From the NCBI RefSeq assembly GCF_023115355.1, contig NZ_CP096020.1, positions 62,001 to 126,000 on the forward strand: a DNA stretch of 64,000 nt. Reading direction: 5' to 3'. The position numbers were made by a program, and so were the translations under genes. The notes below the pieces were generated by a model that did not search any database, was not told the DNA's origin, and saw only the letters and a list, made by a program, of their open reading frames with translations. The DNA comes from Halocatena salina. Its GTDB lineage: Archaea > Halobacteriota > Halobacteria > Halobacteriales > Haloarculaceae. The first letter of the stretch is position 1, and every line of letters starts with the position of its first letter. This document shows, one piece after another, positions 9,261 through 18,405 of this stretch.

Positions 9261-9318
9261 TATATCGTTGTACCGCATTGACGCGTGTACCAAAGAATGG
9301 AGGCGACAGGGACATACA

Positions 9319-11376
9319 ATGAGTGGCAACACGAACCGAACCGAACGAGGCGAATCGACAGAGCTTCGATCAGCGACCGGCGATTGGTCGGCGTCGCGTC
9401 GGGATTTCCTGCGTGCAACGGTTGCAGCAGGGGGTCTCGCGGCGTTCGGCCCTCTGGCTGTCACGGAGGCTTCGGCGGGGGTTCCGACGCCGTGGCTCCA
9501 TCGAGACGGCAACCTGATCAAAGATCCCAGCGGGAACACGGTGACACTCCGTGGATTGAACATCGCGGATCCAAAGCGGATCAACATGACCGCACAAGCG
9601 CGCGGGATGAACGCGGTTCAGGTGATCGACAGTCTTACCAACGAAAGCAACGGCTGGTATCCACGGATGATCCGAGTCCCGGTTCAGCCCGTTGACATCG
9701 GGGAGTACGAACCCGGCTCGGGCCCGCCGATTCCAGGGTTCGATCGTAGTCAACTGGAAAGCTACTTGGAAAACCACCTGGATGCAGTCGTTCAGCGGTG
9801 TGGCGAGCGTGGAGTTTACTGCATCATCGACTATCACCGCCACCGGGATGTCCAGTGGGCAGAGGGACAGTCGGGTCCTGTCAACACAGCCCTTCAGGAT
9901 GAGGTCGACATGTTCTGGGACGTCGTTGCTCCCCGGTACGCAGACCAGTCTCACGTCCTGTATGAGGTGTACAACGAGCCACAGGAGCCGGGGATGTGGA
10001 ACGATCCAACCACCACGGAGTGGGTCGCCGACATCTGGCGGCTTTGGCTTGAGATGGGCCAGCCATGGGTGGACACGATCCGCTCGCACGCCGACAACCT
10101 GATCCTGATGGGTTCGCCGAGCTGGAGTCAAAGTCCGGAAGGTGCACTGGTCGAGGAGTTCTCGGGCAGCGACATCGCGTACACCTACCACATCTATCCG
10201 GGACACAACTCCAGTGCTGCCAACGACTGGGAGGACGCATCGAACAACGGTGAAGGCGTCGCCCACATGTACGAGGAGGCTCCCTTGTTCGTCACCGAAT
10301 TCGGGTGGGAGGAAGGCGCTGGACAGTACATCGGCGGCACGGACTCGGGATTCGGGCAGCCGTTCCTCGACTGGCTCGAAGGCAGCGACGCGATCCACTG
10401 GACGGCGTGGTGTGGTGACCCCGTCTGGCGACCGGTGATGTTCGACCGACCGTTTGCTGATGACGCCGACGATTCCGTCGGTGATCCGTACAACGGGACG
10501 GTTCCAGAAGACTGTCCGGAGTTGCCGTGTGAGTGGGAACTCACGACTGGCAGCGGCTACATGGGTGACGATATCAAAAACGCGTTGGCGGACCTGCGCA
10601 ACGACGGGATTCCGGGCGACGGTAACGGTAGCGATGACACGACGCCCCCAACCACGCCGTCGGATCTCTCGGTAACGGCGACGACAGGAACGTCGGTGTC
10701 GATCGCGTGGGCAGCCGCTACCGACACCGGTGGCTCGGGCCTAAGCCACTACGTTATCACCGTGGATGGCACCCGGGATCACACCGTTTCGACGGGCACG
10801 ACCGAAACGACGGTCGAGGAGTTGTCCCCCGATACGAGCTACGAAGTGGGCGTGTCGGCACTCGACGGTGCGGGCAACGAGTCCGCAGCGACGACGGTGA
10901 CAGCGACGACTGGTTCCGATGACGGTGGTAGTCCGGGCGATGGGTTGGTGATCAACGACTACGACGGTGATCCGGCGTGGTCGAGCAACACGAACGATCT
11001 GGGTCAGTGGTGTGGCGCTGGCTCCTTCGAAAACGGCAGTGGTACCGTCAGCGACGGGGCACTCGTGCTCGAATACGCCAACGGGGGGTGGTACCAAGAG
11101 CAGCTCAACCAGTCGATCACCGACTACTCGACGCTGGTCTTGCGCGTGAGTGGTGCGAACGGTGGCGAGGAAAACGACATCACCTTCGAGATGGGCGGAG
11201 TGAGTGCGTCGTTGGCTGATGTAACTAGCGATTCCGTCACCACGAGCGCGGGCGACGTGACGATCGACCTCGAAGCGGCAGGCGTCGACCGTTCCTCTGC
11301 CTCGCTGTCGCTCCGGCTCAACTTCTGGGGCGGCGGAAGCTCGACACTCACCATCGAAGCGGTGCGACTCGAATAG
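9319..11376 (+). CDS. Secreted GH5 endoglucanase with FN3 and C-terminal module
   Basis: A 685-residue Tat-exported enzyme (motif SRRDFLRA near residue 30, then a hydrophobic core and ASAG cleavage region). The GH5 barrel spans about residues 55-430, beginning with PTPWLHRDGNLIKDPSG. The proton donor is Glu220 in YNEPQ, the nucleophile is Glu327 in VTEFGW, and the DYHRHRD strand supplies the conserved histidine. A fibronectin-III domain follows (about 439-530), then an unclassified beta-rich module (540-685) shared with three neighbours. It would hydrolyse internal beta-1,4 bonds in cellulose or a related glucan outside the cell. I chose the ATG at 9319 because it places the Tat motif normally; an in-frame start at 9268 would add 17 residues. 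First of eight collinear hydrolase genes. Confidence 0.92.
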   Translation: MSGNTNRTERGESTELRSATGDWSASRRDFLRATVAAGGLAAFGPLAVTEASAGVPTPWLHRDGNLIKDPSGNTVTLRGLNIADPKRINMTAQARGMNAVQVIDSLTNESNGWYPRMIRVPVQPVDIGEYEPGSGPPIPGFDRSQLESYLENHLDAVVQRCGERGVYCIIDYHRHRDVQWAEGQSGPVNTALQDEVDMFWDVVAPRYADQSHVLYEVYNEPQEPGMWNDPTTTEWVADIWRLWLEMGQPWVDTIRSHADNLILMGSPSWSQSPEGALVEEFSGSDIAYTYHIYPGHNSSAANDWEDASNNGEGVAHMYEEAPLFVTEFGWEEGAGQYIGGTDSGFGQPFLDWLEGSDAIHWTAWCGDPVWRPVMFDRPFADDADDSVGDPYNGTVPEDCPELPCEWELTTGSGYMGDDIKNALADLRNDGIPGDGNGSDDTTPPTTPSDLSVTATTGTSVSIAWAAATDTGGSGLSHYVITVDGTRDHTVSTGTTETTVEELSPDTSYEVGVSALDGAGNESAATTVTATTGSDDGGSPGDGLVINDYDGDPAWSSNTNDLGQWCGAGSFENGSGTVSDGALVLEYANGGWYQEQLNQSITDYSTLVLRVSGANGGEENDITFEMGGVSASLADVTSDSVTTSAGDVTIDLEAAGVDRSSASLSLRLNFWGGGSSTLTIEAVRLE
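10936..11376 (+). repeat. C-terminal module repeat, copy 1
   Basis: DNA encoding the unclassified module of about 146 residues (LVINDYDGD at its start, LNFWGGG near its end). It is nearly identical to 12891-13331 and 16723-17163, including a shared run of more than 130 identical bases over synonymous sites with the second copy. Confidence 0.85.
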
Positions 11377-11402
11377 CAAACGATAAGACAGATTACAGAC
11401 CA

Positions 11403-13331
11403 ATGACGACTGACGACACATACGAAACGACTGACGAATCGACGACCGACCGATCCAACGAATCGAGCGCGCGCATCATCGACGGCATCTCGCGGCGAGG
11501 GGTGCTGAAGGCAGCGGGTGCGGGAGCGCTGTCTCTCGGATTCGCTAGCAACTTTATCAACTCCGTGTCGGCGGTGGGGATTCCCACGCCATGGCTCCAC
11601 CGGGACGGCAATCTGATCAAAGATCCCAGCGGTAATTCCGTGATCTTGCGTGGTGTGAACATCGCCGATCCAGCGCGGTTGGCCCGGACGTGGCGGAGTA
11701 AGGACGCGATGGCGGTGTTCGATAAGGCAACGAACACCGACGAGGATTGGTACAGCCGCATCATCCGTATTCCGACCCAACCCCAGGATATCAGCGGTGT
11801 GAACAACAGCCTCCAGATGGCGCACGGCGACGATTGGGGTCCCTTGTTGCCCGGACAGTTCGACGAATCGGATCTCGATACGTATTTCAGCTCCTACATC
11901 GATCCGCTGGTCGATGCGGCCGAAGAGCAGGGACTGTACGTGATGATCGACTATCACCGGCACTTCCCGATCTTCCACCAGCCCCAACACGAATCGGATC
12001 TCGGTGAGTACCAGTGTGGAAACGAGAGTTTCCCCAACGATATCGGCTTCTGTGGCGAGCGAGGGATGCTCTGGCACTCCGAAGAACAGGCCGCTCAGCT
12101 CGATGGTTACACCGAGGAGTACGCCGCGGAGCTCGATGATGAGCTTCGAATGTACTGGAACTTCGTCGCCCCGCGCTACAGCAACCGCTCGCACGTTATC
12201 TACGACATCTACAACGAGCCGACCGGCCCGTACGCTGGCGATTGGGGTTCTCCGTCGGAAGTTCCACACGGCGGCAACGACGAGGGTGGCGAGGACACCG
12301 ACGTGACCGACCCTGTCTGTAAAGACTACTGGGACATGTGGGTCGATCGGGCACAGCCATGGGTCGACATCGTCCGCGAAAACGCGCCCCAGAACCTCAT
12401 CACGATCGGTTCGCCACGATGGAGCCAATACACGTACTGGGCACCGGAAAACGAGTTCGACGGCGACAACATTTGCTACACGGGCCACGTGTACACCCAC
12501 GACAGTATGCGGCCGCTGTCGACGTACTTCGGTGAACCAGCCCAAGACGTGCCGATCTTCTTCAGTGAGTTCGGCTGGGCCGAGGGCGGTGGCAAGGACG
12601 ACTTCGACTTCCTCGAGGGAACGGCCTCCGAATACGCCCCCGAGTTCGAGGAGTTCATCGAGAACAACCCGGTGCATCCGATCTGTTGGAACTTCGACCA
12701 CACGTGGGAACCGGCGTTTTTCGTCCACGACACGAGTCAAGACGGAACGTGGGAGATGTGGGACTACGAGGCTCGTCCCGGCCAGTGGTGGCAGGAATTC
12801 CTCGCTGCTCACCAGAACGACGATCTCCCGGAGGGTAACGGGGGCACCACACCGACGGACACACCCACGAACACGCCGACGGACACGCCGGGCGATGGGT
12901 TGGTGATCAACGACTACGACGGTGATCCGGCGTGGTCGAGCAACACGAACGATCTGGGTCAGTGGTGTGGCGCTGGCTCCTTCGAGAACGGCAGCGGCAC
13001 CGTCAGCAATGGGACGCTCACCTTGGAGTACGCCAACGGGGGGTGGTACCAAGAGCAGCTCAACCAGTCGATCACCGATTACTCGACGCTGGTCTTGCGC
13101 GTGAGTGGTGCGAACGGCGGCGAAGAGAACGACATCACCTTCGAGATGGGCGGGGTGAGTGCGTCGTTGGCTGATGTAACTAGCGATTCCGTCACCACGA
13201 GCGCGGGCGACGTGACGATCGACCTCGAAGCGGCAGGCGTCGACCGTTCCTCTGCCTCGCTGTCGCTCCGGCTCAACTTCTGGGGCGGCGGAAACTCGAC
13301 GCTCACCATCGAAGAGGTCCGCCTCCAGTAA
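11403..13331 (+). CDS. Secreted GH5 endoglucanase with Thr/Pro linker and C-terminal module
   Basis: A 642-residue Tat substrate (SRRGVLKA at about residues 30-37). The GH5 domain runs from about 58 to 475; the proton donor is Glu272 in IYNEPTG and the nucleophile is Glu389 in FSEFGW. Compared with its neighbours the barrel has a long acidic insertion at about residues 180-235, between the DYHRH strand and the proton-donor strand, so its active-site cleft may differ. A linker made of TPTD/TPTN repeats (about 480-496) leads to the unclassified module (497-642). There is no FN3 domain. The gene starts 26 bp after the previous stop and lies in the same operon-like array. Endo-beta-1,4-glucanase activity is the likely role; mannanase or lichenase cannot be excluded. 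Confidence 0.91.
   Translation: MTTDDTYETTDESTTDRSNESSARIIDGISRRGVLKAAGAGALSLGFASNFINSVSAVGIPTPWLHRDGNLIKDPSGNSVILRGVNIADPARLARTWRSKDAMAVFDKATNTDEDWYSRIIRIPTQPQDISGVNNSLQMAHGDDWGPLLPGQFDESDLDTYFSSYIDPLVDAAEEQGLYVMIDYHRHFPIFHQPQHESDLGEYQCGNESFPNDIGFCGERGMLWHSEEQAAQLDGYTEEYAAELDDELRMYWNFVAPRYSNRSHVIYDIYNEPTGPYAGDWGSPSEVPHGGNDEGGEDTDVTDPVCKDYWDMWVDRAQPWVDIVRENAPQNLITIGSPRWSQYTYWAPENEFDGDNICYTGHVYTHDSMRPLSTYFGEPAQDVPIFFSEFGWAEGGGKDDFDFLEGTASEYAPEFEEFIENNPVHPICWNFDHTWEPAFFVHDTSQDGTWEMWDYEARPGQWWQEFLAAHQNDDLPEGNGGTTPTDTPTNTPTDTPGDGLVINDYDGDPAWSSNTNDLGQWCGAGSFENGSGTVSNGTLTLEYANGGWYQEQLNQSITDYSTLVLRVSGANGGEENDITFEMGGVSASLADVTSDSVTTSAGDVTIDLEAAGVDRSSASLSLRLNFWGGGNSTLTIEEVRLQ
12891..13331 (+). repeat. 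C-terminal module repeat, copy 2
   Basis: Second copy of the module, nearly identical in DNA to 10936-11376. Differences cluster near the middle of the first third (around 13000-13030) and at the last 40 bases; most of the remainder is identical. Confidence 0.85.
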
Positions 13332-13357
13332 CGCGGTCTTCCAGTAACCACTCGACC

Positions 13358-15685
13358 ATGACACACGATGAACGAACGACTGCGAGCGAGACGGGATCGA
13401 ACCACGATCGAACCGTCGACACGCTGTCCCGACGCGACATCTTGAAATCCACGGTGGCAGCCGGTGCGCTCGCAGCTGGCGTCGGTACCGGGGTCGTCGA
13501 CACGACACGCGCGGCAGTGGTCTCGACGCCGCCACTACACGTTGACGGCAACCTCGTCAAAGATCCCGATGGCCAGACTGTCACGCTCCGTGGCATCAAC
13601 ATCGCGGATCCGAAACGGATCAACGTGACCGCGTCGGCCCGAGGCAAGACCGCAGAGCAGGTTGTAACTATGTTGACAGACACGGAGCGGGACTGGCATT
13701 CCCGAGCGATCCGCATCCCGGTCCAGCCCGTCGACATCGGTGAACACGAACCGGGACAGGGTCCTCCGCCCGTAGCGTTCTCCCGGGAGCAATTGGAGAC
13801 GTATCTCACGAATCATCTCGATCCGCTGATCGAGCACTGTCTCTCGCGTGGAACGTACGCTATCGTCGACTACCACCGCCATCGAGACATTCAGTGGACC
13901 GACACTGCGCTCCACGAGGAAGTAGAGCTGTTCTGGGACACGGTCGCCCCGCGGTATGCGGACGAGCCACACGTCATGTACGAGCTGTACAACGAGCCAC
14001 AGGAGCCGGGCATGTGGGGCGACCCCACACAGAGCTCCAACTGGGCTGATGTCTGGCGGGACTGGAAGTCTACTGCCCAACCGTGGGTCGACCTGATCCG
14101 TTCACACGCGGCGGACAATCTCGTCCTGATCGGCTCGCCAAGTTGGACCCAGAGCCCGGAGGGTGCGCTCGTCGAACCGTTCGACGGGAGCAATCTGGCG
14201 TACACTTACCACATCTATCCGGGCCACAGCGTGAGTGCCGAGAGTTGTCACTGTTGGGACGACGCTACCACCAACGGGGAGGGAGTGGCGCAGGTGTACG
14301 AGGAGTATCCGCTGTTCGTCACGGAGTTTGGCTGGGAGCGGAACGGTGGACAGTTCATCGGTGGGACTGACACCTTTGGGACTGCGTTTCTCGATTGGCT
14401 GGAACAAAGCGATGCGATCCATTGGACGGCGTGGTGTGGTGATCCCGTCTGGCGGCCGGTACTGTTCGATCTTCCGTTTCACGATGGCTCGTGGGAAGAC
14501 GCCATCGGTAACCCCTACGAGGAGGAGATACCCACGGTGTGCCCGGAGCTCCCGTGTGACTGGTCGCTGGCCACTGGCGACGGCCACATGGGTGACGATG
14601 TCAAAGACACGTTGTACGAACTTCGCAATCACCGTCCACCGACCGTTCCATATGATCCGGATGCCCCGCCGGTCCCCTCGGAACTCACCGTCGACGGCGT
14701 GACCGAGATCACGGTCGACGTTTCGTGGTCGGCCGTCGAGGACGTCGGTGAGGCCGGTTTAAGCCATTACAATGTGTATATCGACGGAACAGAACACGTC
14801 CGAGTGGATCGTGGAACGACGAGCACAACGATCACGGAGCTCAGCTCCGATACGAGTTACGAGTTTGGGGTGTCAGCAGTCGACCGCGCTCGCAACGAAT
14901 CCTCGCGAGTGACGGCGACAGCGACGACTGACGCGTTCGAAGACGCCACACCGCCGTCAGTGCCCGGAGACGTTTCCTCGCCATCGAACACCTATCGATC
15001 GGTTTCCCTTACCTGGATGGAATCGACTGATGAAGGCGATGCTGAGACGGCTGGAATGGACCACTACAACGTCTATCTGGATGGAAGGAAGGAAACGACG
15101 GTTCCGGCAACAACCACGGAGACGACGCTGTCCGGGTTGGATGCCGACACCACCTACGAGTTTGGGGTGTCAGCAGTCGACCGGGCTGACAACGAGTCCG
15201 AACCGGCGACGGTGTCCGTGACGACCGATCTGGCAGCCGCCGGACCGGATGATCTACTGATCGACGATTACGACGATCCCTCGTGGCCGTCCGCGAACGA
15301 TCTCGGCAATTGGACCGGATCGGGCGGCTTCGAGCATATCGATGTGGTCGACGGTGCGTTGCGCATCGAGTACGATTCGAGTGGCTGGTACGGCACACAG
15401 GTGTCCCGGGACATCACCGCGTATCCGACGCTCCGCCTGAAAGTCGTCGGTGACGACGGCGGCGAGCACGAGGATATTCAGCTCGATTTCGGTGGCGTCC
15501 GGACGGACTTGTCACGGATAACGGCTGATTCGATCGGGACGACCGAATCGATCGTCTCGATCGATCTCGAGGCTGCGGGCGTAAACCTCACGTCGCCGGG
15601 ACAGCTCGATCTCCGGTTTTACGGCGGCGGGACCGGTGCTATCGAGATCGAAGAGTTGTGGCTCGATCACGAGGAGAGAGGATAA
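13358..15685 (+). CDS. Secreted GH5 endoglucanase with two FN3 domains and diverged C-terminal module
   Basis: A 775-residue Tat-exported enzyme (SRRDILKS near residue 25). The GH5 barrel covers about residues 50-425 and is closely related to the enzyme at 9319; the proton donor is Glu213 in YNEPQ and the nucleophile is Glu323 in VTEFGW. Two FN3 domains follow (about 430-525 and 530-625), then a C-terminal module (about 630-775) that is clearly related to the module of the neighbours (shared DYD, NDLG, GWY, DLEAAGV patterns) but strongly diverged. The diverged copy shows the module is old in this locus, while the near-identical copies are recent. Likely a beta-1,4-glucanase. Confidence 0.91.
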   Translation: MTHDERTTASETGSNHDRTVDTLSRRDILKSTVAAGALAAGVGTGVVDTTRAAVVSTPPLHVDGNLVKDPDGQTVTLRGINIADPKRINVTASARGKTAEQVVTMLTDTERDWHSRAIRIPVQPVDIGEHEPGQGPPPVAFSREQLETYLTNHLDPLIEHCLSRGTYAIVDYHRHRDIQWTDTALHEEVELFWDTVAPRYADEPHVMYELYNEPQEPGMWGDPTQSSNWADVWRDWKSTAQPWVDLIRSHAADNLVLIGSPSWTQSPEGALVEPFDGSNLAYTYHIYPGHSVSAESCHCWDDATTNGEGVAQVYEEYPLFVTEFGWERNGGQFIGGTDTFGTAFLDWLEQSDAIHWTAWCGDPVWRPVLFDLPFHDGSWEDAIGNPYEEEIPTVCPELPCDWSLATGDGHMGDDVKDTLYELRNHRPPTVPYDPDAPPVPSELTVDGVTEITVDVSWSAVEDVGEAGLSHYNVYIDGTEHVRVDRGTTSTTITELSSDTSYEFGVSAVDRARNESSRVTATATTDAFEDATPPSVPGDVSSPSNTYRSVSLTWMESTDEGDAETAGMDHYNVYLDGRKETTVPATTTETTLSGLDADTTYEFGVSAVDRADNESEPATVSVTTDLAAAGPDDLLIDDYDDPSWPSANDLGNWTGSGGFEHIDVVDGALRIEYDSSGWYGTQVSRDITAYPTLRLKVVGDDGGEHEDIQLDFGGVRTDLSRITADSIGTTESIVSIDLEAAGVNLTSPGQLDLRFYGGGTGAIEIEELWLDHEERG
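15248..15685 (+). repeat. C-terminal module repeat, diverged copy
   Basis: Encodes a module that aligns end to end with the three near-identical copies at protein level, with conserved NDLG, GWY, GGE and DLEAAGV positions, but DNA identity is low. It therefore escaped the sequence homogenisation seen in the others. Confidence 0.7.
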
Positions 15686-15753
15686 CAACTGAACGCCCAT
15701 CGCTGGCGTCCGTCTCGATCGGACGGAACCGGGATGGGGTGTGAACGACAACG

Positions 15754-17163
15754 ATGACTAGAAACACACACGATACGACGCGATCGACGAACAGCGACGC
15801 TGATGGGGGATCTTCCGAACGCTACCTTCCCGACGTGCTCGACGGCAGTTCCCGACGGGATTTCCTGAAAGCGGGGGTAGCCGTCGGTGTCGGCGGACTC
15901 GTGCTCGGAGGAGGGACCCCTGCGACGGCTGCGAAGGTCGAGGAGCGATGCAATTCGGACTACGGTACGATCGACGTTGCCGACGGCTTCGTCCTGATGG
16001 ACAATCGATGGGGCAACGAGAACGCCCACCAGTGTATTTGGCGCAACGCCGATGGGAGCTACGGGTACGACTTCGACGCTTCGAACACAGGCGGCGGAAT
16101 CAACTATCCTGAGGTGTTCATCGGAACGCGCCCGTGGGGTGCAAGCACTGGTGTCGCCGGGTTCCCTATCCAGCGCCGGGATGTCGAGGAGTTCGTGATG
16201 GAAGTGGACGGCGACGTCGATATCTCCGGTGGTGAGTGGAACTGGGCCGAGGAGTGGTGGTTGATGGAACAACCACCCACCCAACAGCCCGAAACACACC
16301 AGTATGAAGTCATGCTGTTGTTGGATTGGAGCGACGACCACGACCACGGCGCAGTACAGGATCCCGGTGCGTGGACCGATCGCTTTGGAAACACGGTTGA
16401 TCTCTGGGTCAACTACGAATCGGGAGGTACCGACGCCGATTTCTACATCTTCCGGATTCAGGGCGGTCACGACGGCGGTAAGATCGATATGGCGGAGATC
16501 GTCACATATCTCAGCGGCACCGAGGGCGTCCGGGGCGATCTGTGGCTGTCGGGCATCGAACTCGGCAACGAGTACTGGACGGGTGCCGTCGGAGAGACCA
16601 CGTACGACACGTTCGATGTCACCATCAACGGCTCGACGTACACTAGTGGGATCGATGACGGCGGTCCCGTCCCGACGGACACACCCACGAACACCGCGAC
16701 AGAGACGCCGACGGACACGCCGGGTGATGGGTTGGTGATCAACGACTACGACGGTGATCCGGCGTGGTCGAGCAACACGAACGATCTGGGTCAGTGGTGT
16801 GGCGCTGGCTCCTTCGAAAACGGCAGTGGTACCGTCAGCGACGGTACGTTGGTGTTGGAGTACGCCAACGGGGGGTGGTACCAAGAGCAGCTCAACCAGT
16901 CGATCACCGACTACTCGACGCTGGTCTTGCGCGTGAGTGGTGCGAACGGCGGCGAAGAGAACGACATCACCTTCGAGATGGGCGGGGTGAGTGCGATGCT
17001 GTCGGAGGTCACCAACGACACGATCACCACGAGCGGGGGTGACGTGACGATCGACCTCGAAGCGGCAGGCGTCGATCGTTCCTCTGCCTCGCTGTCACTC
17101 CGGCTCAACTTCTGGGGCGGCGGAAACTCGACGCTCACCATCGAAGAGGTCGCGCTGGTGTAG
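15754..17163 (+). CDS. Secreted GH12-like endoglucanase with C-terminal module
   Basis: A 469-residue Tat substrate (SSRRDFLKAGV near residue 30). Residues about 65-305 form a beta-rich domain unlike the GH5 neighbours. It has DNRWGNENAHQCIW near its start, a candidate nucleophile Glu185 in YEVMLLLDW and a candidate acid/base Glu269 in SGIELGNEYW, the arrangement known for GH12 (clan GH-C jelly roll) endoglucanases. The DW after the nucleophile strand and the overall length fit GH12, but conservation to well-known members is modest, so this is a motif-based call. A T/P/E-rich linker (about 305-323) joins it to the unclassified module (324-469). It lies in the middle of the hydrolase array. 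Confidence 0.78.
   Translation: MTRNTHDTTRSTNSDADGGSSERYLPDVLDGSSRRDFLKAGVAVGVGGLVLGGGTPATAAKVEERCNSDYGTIDVADGFVLMDNRWGNENAHQCIWRNADGSYGYDFDASNTGGGINYPEVFIGTRPWGASTGVAGFPIQRRDVEEFVMEVDGDVDISGGEWNWAEEWWLMEQPPTQQPETHQYEVMLLLDWSDDHDHGAVQDPGAWTDRFGNTVDLWVNYESGGTDADFYIFRIQGGHDGGKIDMAEIVTYLSGTEGVRGDLWLSGIELGNEYWTGAVGETTYDTFDVTINGSTYTSGIDDGGPVPTDTPTNTATETPTDTPGDGLVINDYDGDPAWSSNTNDLGQWCGAGSFENGSGTVSDGTLVLEYANGGWYQEQLNQSITDYSTLVLRVSGANGGEENDITFEMGGVSAMLSEVTNDTITTSGGDVTIDLEAAGVDRSSASLSLRLNFWGGGNSTLTIEEVALV
16723..17163 (+). repeat. C-terminal module repeat, copy 3
   Basis: Third near-identical copy. A short block around 16993-17040 (encoding AMLSEVTNDTITTSGG) differs sharply from copies 1 and 2, while both flanks are almost identical, the mosaic pattern expected of partial gene conversion. 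Confidence 0.85.
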
Positions 17164-17197
17164 CCGACTGTACGCAATTCGATACCAATCAACACAT

Positions 17198-18376
17198 ATG
17201 GTACGAGACGAACGAACGCACGGCAACGATTCGGCAACTCCCAGAGGCGTCGTTTCCCGGCGTGAGATGTTGGGTGCAACGGTCACTGGTGCGCTGGCGC
17301 TCGCTGCGCCCGGTGTCGTCGGTCGTGGAGCCGCGGGGATTCCGACGCCGTGGCTCCATCGAGACGGTAACCTGATCAAAGATCCCAGTGACAACACCGT
17401 GATCCTTCGGGGCGTCAACGTTCCCGATCCCAAGCGGATGGACACGAAAGCGTTCCGACCGAATGCGACGGAGACGATCCGACGGGTGACGAACGAAAGC
17501 GAGAACTGGTACGCCCGCGTCATCCGGCTCCCGGTCCAGCCCGTCGATATCGGTGACCACGATCCCGGCGGAATCCCGCCGGTCCCCGGCTTCACGGAGC
17601 GCCAACTGGAACGCTACGTCAGTGACTATCTCCGGCCAGCCGTCGATGACTGCGCCGAACAGGGGGTGTACTGTATCGTCGATTACCATCGCCATCGGGG
17701 CGAAGACGATTCTCACGCGTACACCAGTCAGGGGATTCACGACGAACTCACGATGTTCTGGGAGACGGTTGCCCCGGAGTTCGCCGAGGATTCACACGTC
17801 CTTTTCGAGGTGTACAACGAACCGATTCATCCGTTCCAAGGACATTACGAACCGAACGTCGACGTCGATCCAACCGATGATGAAGCGATCGAAACGTGGA
17901 ACACGTGGAAGGACGCGGCTCAGCCGTGGGTCGACACGATCCGATCGAACGCTCCCCAAAACGTGATCCTGATCGGTTCGCCGCGCTGGTCCCAATGGAC
18001 CTATCAGGCACCGAGAAACGAGTTCGACGGCGATAACCTCGCGTACACGGGTCACGTTTATGCACACCCGTCTCTCCGTCCACTGTCGACGTATTTCGGC
18101 GAGCCGTCACGGCACGTTCCGGTCTTCATGACCGAGTTCGGATGGGGTCCCTACGGCGCGGAGTGGCTGAAAGGCACCGCCGAAGTGGAAGGCGAGGAGT
18201 TCAAAGCGTTCTTCGAGAATCACGACGTTCACTGGCAGGTCTGGTGTTTCGACAGCAAGTGGTCGCCCGCGATGCTCGACCACGACTGGTCGATCAACAG
18301 CTACGGTACCTTCTGGCAGGACGTCCTCGCACAACAGCGCAGTTCGGCCCTTCCCGAAACGACTGGATTCGAATAG
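17198..18376 (+). CDS. Secreted single-domain GH5 endoglucanase
   Basis: A 392-residue Tat substrate (SRREMLGATV near residue 24) consisting only of signal peptide and a GH5 barrel (about residues 48-385). The proton donor is Glu208 in YNEPI and the nucleophile is Glu313 in MTEFGW. It is closest in pattern to the enzyme at 11403 (shared GSPRWSQ, HVYAHPSLRPLSTYFGEP) but lacks the linker and module. As the only enzyme here without an accessory domain, it may act on soluble oligosaccharides or amorphous substrate. It starts 34 bp after the GH12-like gene. Confidence 0.9.
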   Translation: MVRDERTHGNDSATPRGVVSRREMLGATVTGALALAAPGVVGRGAAGIPTPWLHRDGNLIKDPSDNTVILRGVNVPDPKRMDTKAFRPNATETIRRVTNESENWYARVIRLPVQPVDIGDHDPGGIPPVPGFTERQLERYVSDYLRPAVDDCAEQGVYCIVDYHRHRGEDDSHAYTSQGIHDELTMFWETVAPEFAEDSHVLFEVYNEPIHPFQGHYEPNVDVDPTDDEAIETWNTWKDAAQPWVDTIRSNAPQNVILIGSPRWSQWTYQAPRNEFDGDNLAYTGHVYAHPSLRPLSTYFGEPSRHVPVFMTEFGWGPYGAEWLKGTAEVEGEEFKAFFENHDVHWQVWCFDSKWSPAMLDHDWSINSYGTFWQDVLAQQRSSALPETTGFE

Positions 18377-18405
18377 CCAAGTAGCTACCCTCCACCCAGA
18401 TACCA

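Noticed and set aside
12840..12890. Tandem ACGGACACxCC-type repeats in DNA
   Set aside because: These are the coding repeats of a TPTD/TPTN linker in the GH5 enzyme, a normal linker type.
11124..13535. An 803-codon open frame on the minus strand
   Set aside because: It lies antisense to two intact GH5 genes with catalytic residues, and its composition (Arg/Val-rich with repeats mirroring the modules) is that of a shadow frame in GC-rich DNA.
15667..16884. A 405-codon minus-strand open frame
   Set aside because: Antisense to the GH12-like gene, which has a signal peptide and conserved motifs; the minus frame has none.
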